A stretch of 64,000 nucleotides of DNA from JAJCYL01 sp040222875 (lineage in GTDB: Bacteria > Bacteroidota > Bacteroidia > Cytophagales > Cyclobacteriaceae). Below are positions 9,271 through 18,597 of this stretch, in pieces. The notes beneath the pieces are model-generated. The model was not told where the DNA came from, did no database searches, and was given only the letters and a program-made list of their open reading frames with translations. The stretch spans positions 62,001-126,000 of the forward strand of contig JAVKCG010000028.1 of NCBI GenBank assembly GCA_040222875.1. Reading direction: 5' to 3'. Numbering within the stretch: position 1 is the stretch's first letter; every line of letters starts with the position of its first letter. The translations under genes and the position numbers were made by a program.

Positions 9271-10350
9271 TTACCTGAACTTCGCTCTTCGCTTACTACC
9301 CTTTTGTATGTAATAAACGAGTCTTAATTGTGTTACAAGATAAAAGTCGTTGTCTTTTATGTTCCCTCTAACGCTACCAGGTGAATATTCTTGCCCAATA
9401 TTGTAAACCTCTCCATTGTGAGGAGACCTATAGGTAACCTGGCTATAAAAATTTGTGTCACGGGTATCACCGCTAACCACGTCAGTTGTTTCAGTACCAC
9501 GTTCAGCAAGCGCCCTGGCAAGTTCACTATCTAACAATGATAGCTCAACATCTTTACCACTCACATCATCGAGGTAATCCGTGAATAACTGCCTCAAACC
9601 AAATTCAAGTTGGACATCTAAATTAGTCAGCAACTTGGCTTTAACACCAATACCAACGGGTATAGCTAATTGGATTTTACTGTATTTTCCAGGTAAAGAA
9701 TCAATACCTGTATTCTGCCCTTCAGTTCCGAGGTCTCTCAAACTAACCAATTGACCAGCTTCAGCTAACGGGTTTCCAAACAGATCATTTGCCGGAGCGA
9801 TTGCCTTTGGATCATGCGTGAAACCAGCCAAACCAATAAAAATGTATGGGTTGATATTAAATCTCGAACCAATACCCCCATAATTCGGGAAAAGGTCAAA
9901 CTCAAAGCCTAACGACAGTTCTGTAATTGTATTTTCAAAACTTAAATTTCTTTGATATCTACCCAAACCGCTGGATCCTTCTGTGGGGTCAGCCGTGTCG
10001 AAATCACTTGCTTCAATTTTTCCGTAATTAAAACCAATCCTTGCAGATGCATTCGGATGAAATTTCTTGCCTATCTCTACCCCAAATCCGGATCTGGTGA
10101 AACCAATATCTGTACTAAGTCTTTTTGGCAATGGTGTAATATCACCGAAATAGTTCATGGCGTTTATACTCACACCAACAAAAACATTTTTCGCTTCTCC
10201 CCTAAGGTCATTAACCCTACCACCTTTGTATTTTGCTATGTTCCTGTCATTTGCAGGTCGCTTATATCTTCTACGTTGCGCTTCTGCATAGTCAGCACAA
10301 AGTATACTTAACAGAACTAGCCCACAAGATGTATAAATCAGTCTTCTCAT
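9271..10350 (-). CDS. PorG-like DUF6089 outer-membrane protein, second copy
   Basis: About 359 residues from ATG 10350. This start is chosen because it gives a classical signal peptide (MRRLIYTSCGLVLLSILC, cleaved after YAEA), whereas the longer frame from 10422 begins inside the nadK end with no signal. After a basic linker come FVGVSINAMNYFGDITPLP and a barrel-like series (GFGVEIGKKF, INPYIFIGLAGFTHDP, AIPVGIGVKAKLLTNLDVQLEFGLR), paralleling the next gene. It is longer than that paralogue, with acidic inserted loops. It lies between nadK and porG and is probably part of the T9SS or envelope set; exact role unknown. Confidence 0.75.
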   Translation of the reverse strand: MRRLIYTSCGLVLLSILCADYAEAQRRRYKRPANDRNIAKYKGGRVNDLRGEAKNVFVGVSINAMNYFGDITPLPKRLSTDIGFTRSGFGVEIGKKFHPNASARIGFNYGKIEASDFDTADPTEGSSGLGRYQRNLSFENTITELSLGFEFDLFPNYGGIGSRFNINPYIFIGLAGFTHDPKAIAPANDLFGNPLAEAGQLVSLRDLGTEGQNTGIDSLPGKYSKIQLAIPVGIGVKAKLLTNLDVQLEFGLRQLFTDYLDDVSGKDVELSLLDSELARALAERGTETTDVVSGDTRDTNFYSQVTYRSPHNGEVYNIGQEYSPGSVRGNIKDNDFYLVTQLRLVYYIQKGSKRRAKFR

Positions 10351-10418
10351 AAATCTGCTATTTACGACCCCTAAAGGATTCCAGAACCTACAAATTAAGT
10401 GTAATTTCTTGGAAAAAT

Positions 10419-11291
10419 TCAATTCCTTATATCAAATCCCCAATTTAGCTTATTCCGAAGGGTATCCAAAAATGAATATCCCTTCAATTTTATCAATTTG
10501 GCCTTAAATGACTCCTTTCTGACCGTCATTTCCACTGATGAATCAACTGTTTCTGACCTGCTATCTAAGGAGGTTAGAAAGTTCGTTCCACGGCTATCTA
10601 CTTCAATCCCTATTACACTTGAATCAGAAACGACCATAGGGGTAACGTTCAAATTGTGTGGATTGATAGGTGTTAATAAAAAATTCTGCGAGTGAGGTAA
10701 AACAATTGGTCCTCCGCAACTCAGCGAATAGCCTGTAGAGCCTGTAGGAGTAGAGATCATCAAGCCATCGGCCCAATAAGTATTTAGGTATTGGTCATCA
10801 ATGGTTGAGACGATTTTAATCATTGCTGAGGTGTCTTTCTTAACGAATGCTACCTCATTAAGTGCAAAGTTCACTTTACCAAACAGCCCCGAATCTGTGT
10901 CCAGTCTCAGTAATATTCTTTCGTCATAAGTATACTCCTTTTTAAAAAGTGAATCTAGTGCAGAAGCAATATCAGTTTTGGCCGTAGTGGCCAAAAACCC
11001 CAGGCGACCCGTATTGATTCCTAGAATCGGGGTTCCAGTTGACCCTACCATAGTCACGGTTTCGAGTAGGGTGCCATCACCACCTACTGAGAAAAAGTAA
11101 TCCAATGATTGAAAAACCTGATCCTCAAATCCATGCAAATCTGTAACCTGCACAGAGGAATCATTCAAAATTTTAGCAAAAGATTTCGAACAATGAATCT
11201 TTGCTCCCTTTGCCTCAAGATTGTCAATTATTTCCTGAATGTAGGGAGTTGATTCTGTAATAAACTTTTTGCCGTGAAGGCCTATCCTCAT
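10419..11291 (-). CDS. nadK: NAD kinase
   Basis: Phosphorylates NAD+ to NADP+ using ATP. The 290-residue protein contains the invariant GGDGT motif (residues 70-74), NTGRLGFLA (about 96-104) and the NE/D motif plus the SGSTGYSLSCGGP loop that shapes the diphosphate and nicotinamide sites. The length is typical of bacterial NadK. It lies in a minus-strand run with the CBS protein 14 bp upstream and the PorG-like gene downstream. Confidence 0.95.
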   Translation of the reverse strand: MRIGLHGKKFITESTPYIQEIIDNLEAKGAKIHCSKSFAKILNDSSVQVTDLHGFEDQVFQSLDYFFSVGGDGTLLETVTMVGSTGTPILGINTGRLGFLATTAKTDIASALDSLFKKEYTYDERILLRLDTDSGLFGKVNFALNEVAFVKKDTSAMIKIVSTIDDQYLNTYWADGLMISTPTGSTGYSLSCGGPIVLPHSQNFLLTPINPHNLNVTPMVVSDSSVIGIEVDSRGTNFLTSLDSRSETVDSSVEMTVRKESFKAKLIKLKGYSFLDTLRNKLNWGFDIRN

Positions 11292-11305
11292 TTGTTCCTG
11301 ATTTC

Positions 11306-11971
11306 CTAACTCAAATTGAGGTATTTCATCAGCATTTCCAAACGCTCCTTTTCTCCGTCCTCCTCATTCTTCTCACTGTATTGATCAGAAATACTGTACC
11401 CAAACCGTGAGAGAGTAGCCACAATGTGAGAAAGCTCTTCTGTATTGAGTTTCAGTGTCAGCTTTAATTTGGATGTGTCTGCAAAATCTGTGGCGATATA
11501 ACTACTTAGGATTTTGGCATCTTCAGACTCAATCAATCTGCTGATTTCGGATAGCGAATAATCTATTTGTTTTAGCGAAATTTCAATGATACCACCAGGA
11601 ACGCTGGCAGAAGAGGTCTGTGCATATGCTTCTATTACATCTTGCACTGAAATTACTCCCAAATACTCATTGTCATCTTGAACGGCCACAAGGGAGCTCT
11701 GATTTTCATAAGCCATTCGCACAACGTCATAGTAATGTTGGTTTCCCCTTACCACACAATCAGATCCTGACAGTTCATATTTATTTACATGATCATAGAC
11801 CTGTTTTAGATTATAGATTGATTCTTCGGTAATGAATCCTTGAAAGTTGTCCTCATCGAGAATTGGAAGCTGATTAACCCTCAATTTTTCCATCCACTTG
11901 AGTACTTTCCCAACATCATCTGTTGGTCTGAGAGGTGGAATCATATAGTTAATCAAATCTCTTGCCTTCAT
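11306..11971 (-). CDS. CBS-domain pair protein
   Basis: A 221-residue soluble protein. Two CBS domains occupy about residues 1-120 (ARDLINYMIPPLRPTDDVGKVL... and GNQHYYDVVRMAYENQSSLVAV...). The C-terminal region (about 125-200) resembles an ACT-like beta-alpha module (GGIIEISLKQIDYSLSEISRLIE). Such proteins sense adenosyl ligands, but the partner is unknown. It is adjacent to nadK and overlaps the start region of the upstream alpha/beta hydrolase gene by 4 bp (ATGA-type overlap), so the genes are co-transcribed. Confidence 0.85.
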   Translation of the reverse strand: MKARDLINYMIPPLRPTDDVGKVLKWMEKLRVNQLPILDEDNFQGFITEESIYNLKQVYDHVNKYELSGSDCVVRGNQHYYDVVRMAYENQSSLVAVQDDNEYLGVISVQDVIEAYAQTSSASVPGGIIEISLKQIDYSLSEISRLIESEDAKILSSYIATDFADTSKLKLTLKLNTEELSHIVATLSRFGYSISDQYSEKNEEDGEKERLEMLMKYLNLS

Positions 11972-12759
11972 GCTGTAACCTCCATTCCCATAAATTCTTC
12001 AACCAATTCATTAAATTTTTCAGGCCGTTCCATCATTGGGGCATGGCAGCATTTGTCAACAAACCTCAAAGTGGAATTTGGGATTAACCTATTAAATTCA
12101 TGAGCCACCATAGGTGGTGTAATTGTATCATTTAATCCCCAAATAAGCAACGTAGGAGCTTTGATTTTAATTATTTCCTTTGCCATGTTATTGCGCTGGG
12201 CCGACTTGGCAATGGCGACTATCCTTAAGCACTTTGGGATACTGTTTGTGATTTCGAAAATCTCTTTGATATAATCCTCATCGATTATATCAGGATCGTA
12301 AAACGTGTATTGTACCTTCTCTTTGATAAACTTATAGTCACCCCTTTTCGGGAAGGATCCACCCATAGAGTTTTCAAATAATCCAGAACTTCCGGTTAGT
12401 ATAAGTTGTTTTACTTTGTCAGGATGCTCAAGGGCGTAAATTAAAGCCAGATGGCCGCCCAAAGAGTTTCCCATTATCGTGAGGTTATTCAGTTCTTTTA
12501 GTTCAATAAAACCCTTTACATGTGCCACCAATCCTTCTAACCCAGCTTCCCGAATAGGCATTTCATAGATTGGTAACAACGGGATGACCACCCGATAATT
12601 CGTCTTGAAATTATCTACAACTGACCCCCAATTGCTAAGTGCCCCAAAAAGACCATGAAGAAGCAGGAGCACTTCGCCCTCGCCTTCATCTATATATTGA
12701 TAACCCTGTACTTCTTTGACTTCCAAATTGGCTAATTCTTGTTTGTAAGTATATAACAA
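11968..12759 (-). CDS. Alpha/beta-fold hydrolase
   Basis: A 263-residue single-domain hydrolase. It has LLLLHGLFGALSNW (oxyanion HG motif), the nucleophile elbow GNSLGGH (Ser about residue 98), an acid in LIWGLNDTITPP and a C-terminal histidine in DKCCHAPMMERP. This gives a complete Ser-Asp-His triad. The substrate is unknown. The only sensible start is TTG (12757-12759), because no ATG precedes the conserved core in frame. The gene overlaps the CBS gene by 4 bp. Confidence 0.86.
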   Translation of the reverse strand: MLYTYKQELANLEVKEVQGYQYIDEGEGEVLLLLHGLFGALSNWGSVVDNFKTNYRVVIPLLPIYEMPIREAGLEGLVAHVKGFIELKELNNLTIMGNSLGGHLALIYALEHPDKVKQLILTGSSGLFENSMGGSFPKRGDYKFIKEKVQYTFYDPDIIDEDYIKEIFEITNSIPKCLRIVAIAKSAQRNNMAKEIIKIKAPTLLIWGLNDTITPPMVAHEFNRLIPNSTLRFVDKCCHAPMMERPEKFNELVEEFMGMEVTA

Positions 12760-12794
12760 TTAAAATAGAAAGAAGTCTATTAAAAGCTACTTTT

Positions 12795-13319
12795 TCAAGC
12801 TTGTGGATAATCTGGTGTTTCGTTAAAAAGCTCTTGAATCACCGGCAACAGGCCTGAAAAAATTTCTAATAGAAAGGGTGCCATTGATGCAACAACGGGA
12901 AATATAACGGTGTCATCTGTGTATTCTTCCAGGGGGTAGAACCCAAAACTTTGCACCACCCACATCAACAAACTTACAACCAATGCCCATTTGAAAATGC
13001 CGATAAGCGCTCCGGCAAAATTGTCAAAACTACCAAGCAGGGTCATGTCAATGAGACTTTTAAGCCCTTTACCGATCATATTTATTACGATTAAAACGAA
13101 AAGAAATATGAAGAAAAAGGCTAGAAAAGGTAAGAGTTTCTCATAGCCATCAATCCATTGCGACAGCCATCCGACCATCCAACCCATAAGATGGAACCCA
13201 CCTATTATTGCAAGAAAAAAAGCAATAATGCCAAGAAGTTGCATTAGTAGGCCGCTGCGATAACCATTGACGGCACCAATGCCCAAGAACACCAGCAGTA
13301 TAATATCAGCAGTTTCCAA
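12795..13319 (-). CDS. CvpA-family membrane protein
   Basis: CvpA-like protein of 174 residues with four predicted transmembrane helices (about 5-25, 30-52, 65-88, 105-125). The opening DIILLVFLGIGAVNGYRSGL with its NGYRSG motif is diagnostic of the CvpA family (named for colicin V production; general role unclear, envelope-linked). It starts one base before the yqeY stop region, so it is translationally linked to yqeY. Confidence 0.86.
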   Translation of the reverse strand: METADIILLVFLGIGAVNGYRSGLLMQLLGIIAFFLAIIGGFHLMGWMVGWLSQWIDGYEKLLPFLAFFFIFLFVLIVINMIGKGLKSLIDMTLLGSFDNFAGALIGIFKWALVVSLLMWVVQSFGFYPLEEYTDDTVIFPVVASMAPFLLEIFSGLLPVIQELFNETPDYPQA

Positions 13320-13320
13320 A

Positions 13321-13773
13321 TCAGGAATTGAGAATTTCTTTCACCACCTGAGAAATAGCTTTTCCATCGGCCTTTCCAGCTAATTTTTTTGATGCCAAGC
13401 CCATGACTTTTCCCATATCCTTTGGTTCAGTTGCCCCTACCTCAGAAATGATCGTTCTTAATTCTTTCTCAAGCTCTTCAGCCGATAATTGTTTTGGCAA
13501 GTACTGACTGATTATATCTAACTCGGATTGTTCTTTTGAAGCTAAATCTTCCCTGCCTTGCTCTGTATAGATATCCAGGGAATCTTTTCTTTGCTTAGCG
13601 GCTTTAGTTAGCAGCTTCATTTCAGCATCAGTTGATAATTCGCTTGCCGCACCTTTTTCGCTTTCAGCTAATAATATCATTGACTTTATTGATCGCAGGG
13701 CAGTGAGTTTTCCCTGATCTTTAGCCTTCATCGCCTCCTTAATATCCTGGTCTATTGTATTTTTTAAACTCAT
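13321..13773 (-). CDS. yqeY: GatB/YqeY domain protein
   Basis: A 150-residue all-helical protein beginning SLKNTIDQDIKEAMKAKDQGKLTALRSI, the YqeY signature. It has the KQRKDSLDIYTEQGREDLA segment and the EELRTIISEVGA...MGKVMG C-terminal half that resembles the tail domain of GatB. From family knowledge it is thought to be tRNA-amidotransferase-related, but its reaction is unproven. It is the first gene of the minus-strand run down to ompH, with a TAnnTTTG promoter upstream. Confidence 0.92.
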   Translation of the reverse strand: MSLKNTIDQDIKEAMKAKDQGKLTALRSIKSMILLAESEKGAASELSTDAEMKLLTKAAKQRKDSLDIYTEQGREDLASKEQSELDIISQYLPKQLSAEELEKELRTIISEVGATEPKDMGKVMGLASKKLAGKADGKAISQVVKEILNS

Positions 13774-13789
13774 GGTTCCGGTATCAGAT

Positions 13790-13797
13790 TAACTTTG
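13790..13797 (+). promoter_or_regulatory. Candidate -7 promoter element for pdxJ
   Basis: TAACTTTG matches the Bacteroidota housekeeping -7 consensus TAnnTTTG exactly and lies about 45 bp before the pdxJ ATG. No clear -33 TTTG is visible, so this is a moderate call. Confidence 0.5.
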
Positions 13798-13815
13798 TGA
13801 CTTTCTAATTTGGCA

Positions 13816-13823
13816 CAAAATTA
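13816..13823 (-). promoter_or_regulatory. Candidate -7 promoter element for the yqeY-cvpA run
   Basis: On the minus strand this reads TAATTTTG, an exact match to TAnnTTTG, with a TTG about 16 bases farther upstream. It is 43 bp upstream of the yqeY ATG. It faces the pdxJ promoter, so the two divergent transcription units share a 69-bp control region. Confidence 0.5.
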
Positions 13824-13842
13824 ACCAGATTAACTTCTCAAG

Positions 13843-14559
13843 ATGACCCGACTAAGTGTCAATGTAAATAAAATCGCAACCCTTAGAAATGCCAGGGGAG
13901 GCAGCAACCCAAACGTTGTTCAGGTTGCCAAAGATTGTGAGCGTTTCGGAGCCCAGGGTATTACAGTACACCCAAGGCCAGACGAACGGCATATTACTAA
14001 ACAGGATGTTTTGGATTTATCTAAAATTGTTACTACTGAATTCAACATTGAGGGCTACCCAGACGATAGATATATAGAATTAGTAAAAAATGTCTTGCCA
14101 GCACAAGCAACTTTAGTTCCTGATGGGCCCAATGTCATCACCTCAAATGCTGGTTGGAATACCATTGAACACAAGCACCTGCTAACCGAGATCGCAAGTG
14201 AATTAAAAAATTGTGGAACTAGGTTGTCGTTATTTGTGGATCCCGATCTTGATATTATTGAAGGTGCTGCAAAGGTTGGTGCGGATAGAATTGAACTTTA
14301 TACTGAACCATACGCTACTAACTATTCTAAGAATCAAAAACTGGCCGTAGAACCATATGTTGAGGCTGCCAAATTTGCCAAGACTCTCGGTTTGGAGGTT
14401 AACGCCGGTCATGACCTCGACCTAAACAACCTTAGTTTCCTTAAACAATCGATTCCTCAACTGGCCGAAGTTTCAATTGGTCATGCATTAATTTGCGATG
14501 CATTGTATTACGGATTAGAAAATACAATTCAGATGTATTTAAGGAAGTTAAAAGACTAA
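13843..14559 (+). CDS. pdxJ: Pyridoxine 5'-phosphate synthase
   Basis: Condenses 1-deoxyxylulose 5-phosphate with 3-amino-2-oxopropyl phosphate to give pyridoxine 5'-phosphate, the ring-closing step of the DXP-dependent vitamin B6 route. The 238-residue TIM barrel starts RLSVNVNKIATLRNARGG. It contains ITVHPRPDERHI, ELYTEPYA, NAGHDLDLNN and the terminal EVSIGHALICDALYYGLE, all conserved PdxJ blocks. It is followed 2 bp later by an alpha/beta hydrolase gene. Confidence 0.96.
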   Translation: MTRLSVNVNKIATLRNARGGSNPNVVQVAKDCERFGAQGITVHPRPDERHITKQDVLDLSKIVTTEFNIEGYPDDRYIELVKNVLPAQATLVPDGPNVITSNAGWNTIEHKHLLTEIASELKNCGTRLSLFVDPDLDIIEGAAKVGADRIELYTEPYATNYSKNQKLAVEPYVEAAKFAKTLGLEVNAGHDLDLNNLSFLKQSIPQLAEVSIGHALICDALYYGLENTIQMYLRKLKD

Positions 14560-14561
14560 TA

Positions 14562-15320
14562 ATGCCAAAACTCTTTAAAAGAGAATTCGGAGAAGGTGAA
14601 CCACTGATAATTCTGCATGGATTAATGGGGTCATCAGACAATTGGGTGACCCTCGGTAAACAGTATGCCGAGAAGTTTCATGTAATCATTCCAGACCAAC
14701 GAAATCACGGACAGTCATTTCATTCTGATGAGTTCGATTACAATCAAATGTCTGATGACTTATTGGAGTTAATAGATGAAATGGGCATCAGAAAGGCACA
14801 TCTTTTGGGACATTCTATGGGCGGAAAAGTAGTGATGCAATTCGCACTCGAAAATCCTCAAAAGGTAAATCGGCTATTGGTGGCAGATATGGTTCCAAAG
14901 TCTTACAGGGTTGACTACGAAACAATATTCAAGGCACTCAACGCAGTTGATCTGAACGCCCTTGCATCAAGAAGTGAGGCGGAAAACATAGTGTCAAAAT
15001 ATATTGAGGAGTTTGGTGTACGGCAGTTCTTATTAAAAAACCTCACAAGGATCGACGATGGTTATCGTTGGAAAGCTAATCTTGAAGTTATCCAGCGGGA
15101 TATTCAAAAAATGGGGGATTGGCAGAATAGCAATAAAACCTTTAAAGGTGAGACCCTTTTCCTGATGGGCTCAAAGTCCGGCTATTATAAGGAGGGGGAT
15201 GAATCTATAATGGAAACTTTTTTCCCAAATAGCCAACTTCAATTTATTGAAGCTGGCCATTGGCTACATGCTGAAAAGCCTGATCAATTCTTTGAAGCAT
15301 CGAAGGCTTTTTTACTGTAG
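14562..15320 (+). CDS. Alpha/beta-fold hydrolase (YbfF-like)
   Basis: A 252-residue hydrolase with PLIILHGLMGSSDNW, the DQRNHGQS motif typical of the YbfF esterase subgroup, the nucleophile elbow GHSMGGK, and a C-terminal EAGHWLHAE histidine. Start ATG 14562 is chosen over 14493 because the longer version adds only residues translated from the end of pdxJ, and the ATG is 2 bp after the pdxJ stop. The substrate is unknown; esterase or thioesterase activity is inferred from the family. Confidence 0.88.
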   Translation: MPKLFKREFGEGEPLIILHGLMGSSDNWVTLGKQYAEKFHVIIPDQRNHGQSFHSDEFDYNQMSDDLLELIDEMGIRKAHLLGHSMGGKVVMQFALENPQKVNRLLVADMVPKSYRVDYETIFKALNAVDLNALASRSEAENIVSKYIEEFGVRQFLLKNLTRIDDGYRWKANLEVIQRDIQKMGDWQNSNKTFKGETLFLMGSKSGYYKEGDESIMETFFPNSQLQFIEAGHWLHAEKPDQFFEASKAFLL

Positions 15321-15349
15321 ATATCAAGCTTCCTTGCTATCATTGAATA

Positions 15350-16057
15350 ATGAGCAATGCCGGAAAATTATACCTGATCCCTTCAATTATAGCCGCTGAG
15401 TCCCAGGATTCTATTCCTGAGGCCACCACATCAATAATAAAGTCGCTTGATTATTTTCTTGTTGAAAATGTTAGAAGTGCCAGGAGGTATATCAGCTCTT
15501 TAAAACTCTCAATAACTATAGAGGATCTTCAATTTGAGGTGTATGATAAAAAAACCTCATTCGAGGATATTATTAACCTGCTATTGCCAATCCAAAATGG
15601 CAAAAATGGCGGTGTGATTTCTGAAGCTGGCTGCCCCGGCATTGCAGACCCGGGGTCATTGGCGGTAAGTGCAGCGCATCAGTTCGGGATTCAGGTTGTC
15701 CCACTTGTTGGGCCATCTTCCATTTTTATGGCACTAATGGCCTCAGGTTTCAGTGGTCAATCATTTGCTTTCCATGGGTACTTACCTATTGATAAGAGTG
15801 ATCGAATAAAAAAGATAAAGGAAATCGAACGCCACGCAATCAAATCTGAGCAAACCCAAATTTTTATGGAGACCCCTTATAGAAATGATCAACTATTAGA
15901 GGCTCTAATTAAAACTTGTAATACAAGAACACGGCTGTGTGTAGCGGCTAACCTCAACAGTACAAATGAGATGATAAAAAACCTCTCTATTCAGAAGTGG
16001 AAAAATGAAAAAACCAGTTACAATAAGATTCCGGTGATTTTCCTACTTGGCACCTAA
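15350..16057 (+). CDS. SAM-dependent methyltransferase, RsmI-like
   Basis: Tetrapyrrole-methylase fold as in RsmI, which 2'-O-methylates C1402 of 16S rRNA. The SEAGCPGIADPGS motif (about residues 86-98) and QVVPLVGPSSIFMALMASGFSGQSF block match the RsmI group. At 235 residues it is shorter than E. coli RsmI (about 286) and lacks the C-terminal helical domain; general knowledge is that Bacteroidota carry such a short version. The N-terminal Gly-rich SAM loop is less canonical, so RNA specificity is inferred, not shown. Confidence 0.8.
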   Translation: MSNAGKLYLIPSIIAAESQDSIPEATTSIIKSLDYFLVENVRSARRYISSLKLSITIEDLQFEVYDKKTSFEDIINLLLPIQNGKNGGVISEAGCPGIADPGSLAVSAAHQFGIQVVPLVGPSSIFMALMASGFSGQSFAFHGYLPIDKSDRIKKIKEIERHAIKSEQTQIFMETPYRNDQLLEALIKTCNTRTRLCVAANLNSTNEMIKNLSIQKWKNEKTSYNKIPVIFLLGT

Positions 16058-16212
16058 AATCACTGAGCTTCGGACACTAACCCGTTGTCCACCGCGTTCG
16101 GTATCGTACACAATAATATTAACAATAAAGCTGTATTCTATTAGTAACCAATCACTTACGTTCGTGGCACATTCGTTGTCAAAGATTTAGGAGCACCGAA
16201 ATTTTGAAAAAA

Positions 16213-18594
16213 ATGATCAGGAATTACCTAACCGTTTCCCTGCGAAATCTCCTCCAGAACAAATTCTTTCTCTTTGTGAATGTTTTTGGATTGGCTGTTG
16301 CACTTTCCACCTGCATAGTGGCATACTTAAACCTGGAGTTTGCACTTGGTTATGATGAGTATCATGAGCACAGGGAGAATATATATAAGGTCCAAATTAG
16401 AAAAGAGGCCAGTGGAAGGTTTGCTGATTATGGAATCAACCCTATACCCTTGGGGCCGGCCGCATTGAATGATATTAGTGCGATAAAGCAAATGACACGA
16501 TACACCTGTCCCGATTTCACAGTGCAATACGGTGATGTGGTTTTGAATCAGGAGATTGGATTCGCTGATGAGGCTTTTCTTGACATGTTTACCTACCCAT
16601 TAAAATTGGGGGATAAGGAGTCATTTAAAGACAAGAAAAACATTCTGCTGAGTACTGAAATGGCAGAGGTCTATTTCGGTGAAGAAAATCCCCTAGGTGA
16701 GTTAATAACTGTTCGGAACAGTGATGATAAAGAATTTATTTTCAAGGTAGCAGGTGTTTTTGAAAAGGTTCCACTGAATTCCAGCATCTACTTTGATGCT
16801 TTTACCCTGTACGACAACTATTTCGACATAACTGAAAGGGATAGGAACAATTGGGGAGGTTTTACCGGGGCAACGTTTTTTTCAATTAATACAACAGAAG
16901 AAGCTAAGACAGTAGAAGATTTGTTGGCGAACTATATAGAAATTCAGAACAAAGCCCGTGATGATTGGAAAGTGGCACAATACTATATGATGCCCTTCAA
17001 GGATTTCCCTCTTAATTCTCAGGAATTGATGGCTAATTGGTTAAACGCTGGGATGAATCCCGCAGCCTACATAGCCCCGCCTATCATGGCCGGTCTTATT
17101 TTGCTAATTGCATGTTTCAATTTTACCAATACCTCAATAGCCATTTCAAGCAAACGATTAAAAGAAATTGGTATAAGAAAAGTAATGGGGGGTGGTAAGA
17201 GGCAGCTCATTATCCAATTCATGAGCGAAAACCTGATCGTTTGTGCTATGGCCATTGTGTTAGCTGTCGCAATTTCTAATTATCTGGTGCCAGCTTATGG
17301 AGCCCTGTGGCCCAACATGGAGCTTAGCCTCGATTTCAGCACCAATTTGGGAATCTATGGGTTTCTTTTTGGCTTGCTTGCTTTGACCGCAATCATTGCA
17401 GGTGCGTATCCGTCAGTTTATGTCAGTTCATTTGAACCGGTTAGAATTTTAAGGGGAACTCTAAAAGTTGGTGGCACTAGTCGATTTTCGAAGGTGTTAT
17501 TAACCCTTCAATATTTGTTTACGGTTATGGCACTATTTGCCGCCATTGCATTCCTTCAAAATGCGAACTATCAGGAATCATTGGACATGGGCTTCAACAG
17601 GGAATCGGTTATTGGGGCTCAAATTGATAATCATTCGGACTACCTAAAACTTAAGCAAGCACTTGAATCTAATGCTGATTTTGAAGCGGTGGTTGGCACC
17701 TCTGAGCATATCGGCCGCTGGGACTATTCCCGAACGCTAGAGAATGGTAGCAAAGAAATTGAATCGTTCATGCTTGATTTCGGGCCTGGATACATTGAGG
17801 CAATGGATTTGGAGATGATTGCTGGAAGAGCATTCAAAGAAGAACTTAAGCAGTCTGATCAACAGAATTCACTGATTGTGAATGAAACTGTCGTAGAGGA
17901 ATTTGGCTGGGATGAGCCAATTGGCCAAAGGGTTTCGATAGATGATTCAACTACACTTACGGTTGTTGGTGTGGTCAAAGACTTTAATCATAACGGATTG
18001 TGGCGTGAAGTTGGCCCTTATGGTATTAGGCTCAGTAAAGAAGCTGATTTTAATTTTGTTATTGCCAAAGTCAATCCATCTAAGCTCTTTACAGCATTCG
18101 AATTCCTGGAAGAAACATGGGTACAAGAGATACCGAACAGGCCTTTCACAGGATTCTATCAGGATCAGCTAGGAGCGATAAGGCAGGCCAAATTAGTGAA
18201 CCAGAATATCGTGGTGGTTTTTGGCTTTTTAGCAGTGCTTTCGGTGGTGCTTTCTGGCATAGGTTTATATACATTGGTTTCCCTGAGCATTATCCGCAGG
18301 GTGAAAGAGATTGGGGTAAGAAAGGTTTTGGGTGCACCAATTGCGCAAATAATTTCTTTGTTAAACAAACCTTTTGCGATAATGATCATCATCGGCGGAA
18401 CCCTTGGCCTGGGTTGTGGCTACGTAGTTACTGATTTGCTCATATCAACGATTTTTGCTTATTACAAACCCGTTGGTGTTGACACCTTTTTAATTCCATT
18501 AGGATTGATTTTATTGATTTCGTGGTCAACCTCAACATTTAGGATACTTAGTGCAGCCAGGCAAAATCCTGTTGTCTCACTTAGGTATGAATAA
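16213..18594 (+). CDS. FtsX/MacB-type ABC transporter permease
   Basis: A 793-residue double-unit permease. It opens with MIRNYLTVSLRNLLQNKFF and a first TM helix, followed by a large periplasmic MacB-type domain (about 45-270), a three-TM FtsX block ending IGIRKVMGG, a TM, a second periplasmic domain (about 440-650) and a second FtsX block (KEIGVRKVLGAPIAQII). Such proteins are mechanotransmitters of the MacB class rather than classical importers; their ATPase is often encoded elsewhere, and none is adjacent. ATG 16213 is preferred to the TTG at 16204. A similar gene closes the window (62683-64000). Confidence 0.9.
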   Translation: MIRNYLTVSLRNLLQNKFFLFVNVFGLAVALSTCIVAYLNLEFALGYDEYHEHRENIYKVQIRKEASGRFADYGINPIPLGPAALNDISAIKQMTRYTCPDFTVQYGDVVLNQEIGFADEAFLDMFTYPLKLGDKESFKDKKNILLSTEMAEVYFGEENPLGELITVRNSDDKEFIFKVAGVFEKVPLNSSIYFDAFTLYDNYFDITERDRNNWGGFTGATFFSINTTEEAKTVEDLLANYIEIQNKARDDWKVAQYYMMPFKDFPLNSQELMANWLNAGMNPAAYIAPPIMAGLILLIACFNFTNTSIAISSKRLKEIGIRKVMGGGKRQLIIQFMSENLIVCAMAIVLAVAISNYLVPAYGALWPNMELSLDFSTNLGIYGFLFGLLALTAIIAGAYPSVYVSSFEPVRILRGTLKVGGTSRFSKVLLTLQYLFTVMALFAAIAFLQNANYQESLDMGFNRESVIGAQIDNHSDYLKLKQALESNADFEAVVGTSEHIGRWDYSRTLENGSKEIESFMLDFGPGYIEAMDLEMIAGRAFKEELKQSDQQNSLIVNETVVEEFGWDEPIGQRVSIDDSTTLTVVGVVKDFNHNGLWREVGPYGIRLSKEADFNFVIAKVNPSKLFTAFEFLEETWVQEIPNRPFTGFYQDQLGAIRQAKLVNQNIVVVFGFLAVLSVVLSGIGLYTLVSLSIIRRVKEIGVRKVLGAPIAQIISLLNKPFAIMIIIGGTLGLGCGYVVTDLLISTIFAYYKPVGVDTFLIPLGLILLISWSTSTFRILSAARQNPVVSLRYE

Positions 18595-18597
18595 GCA

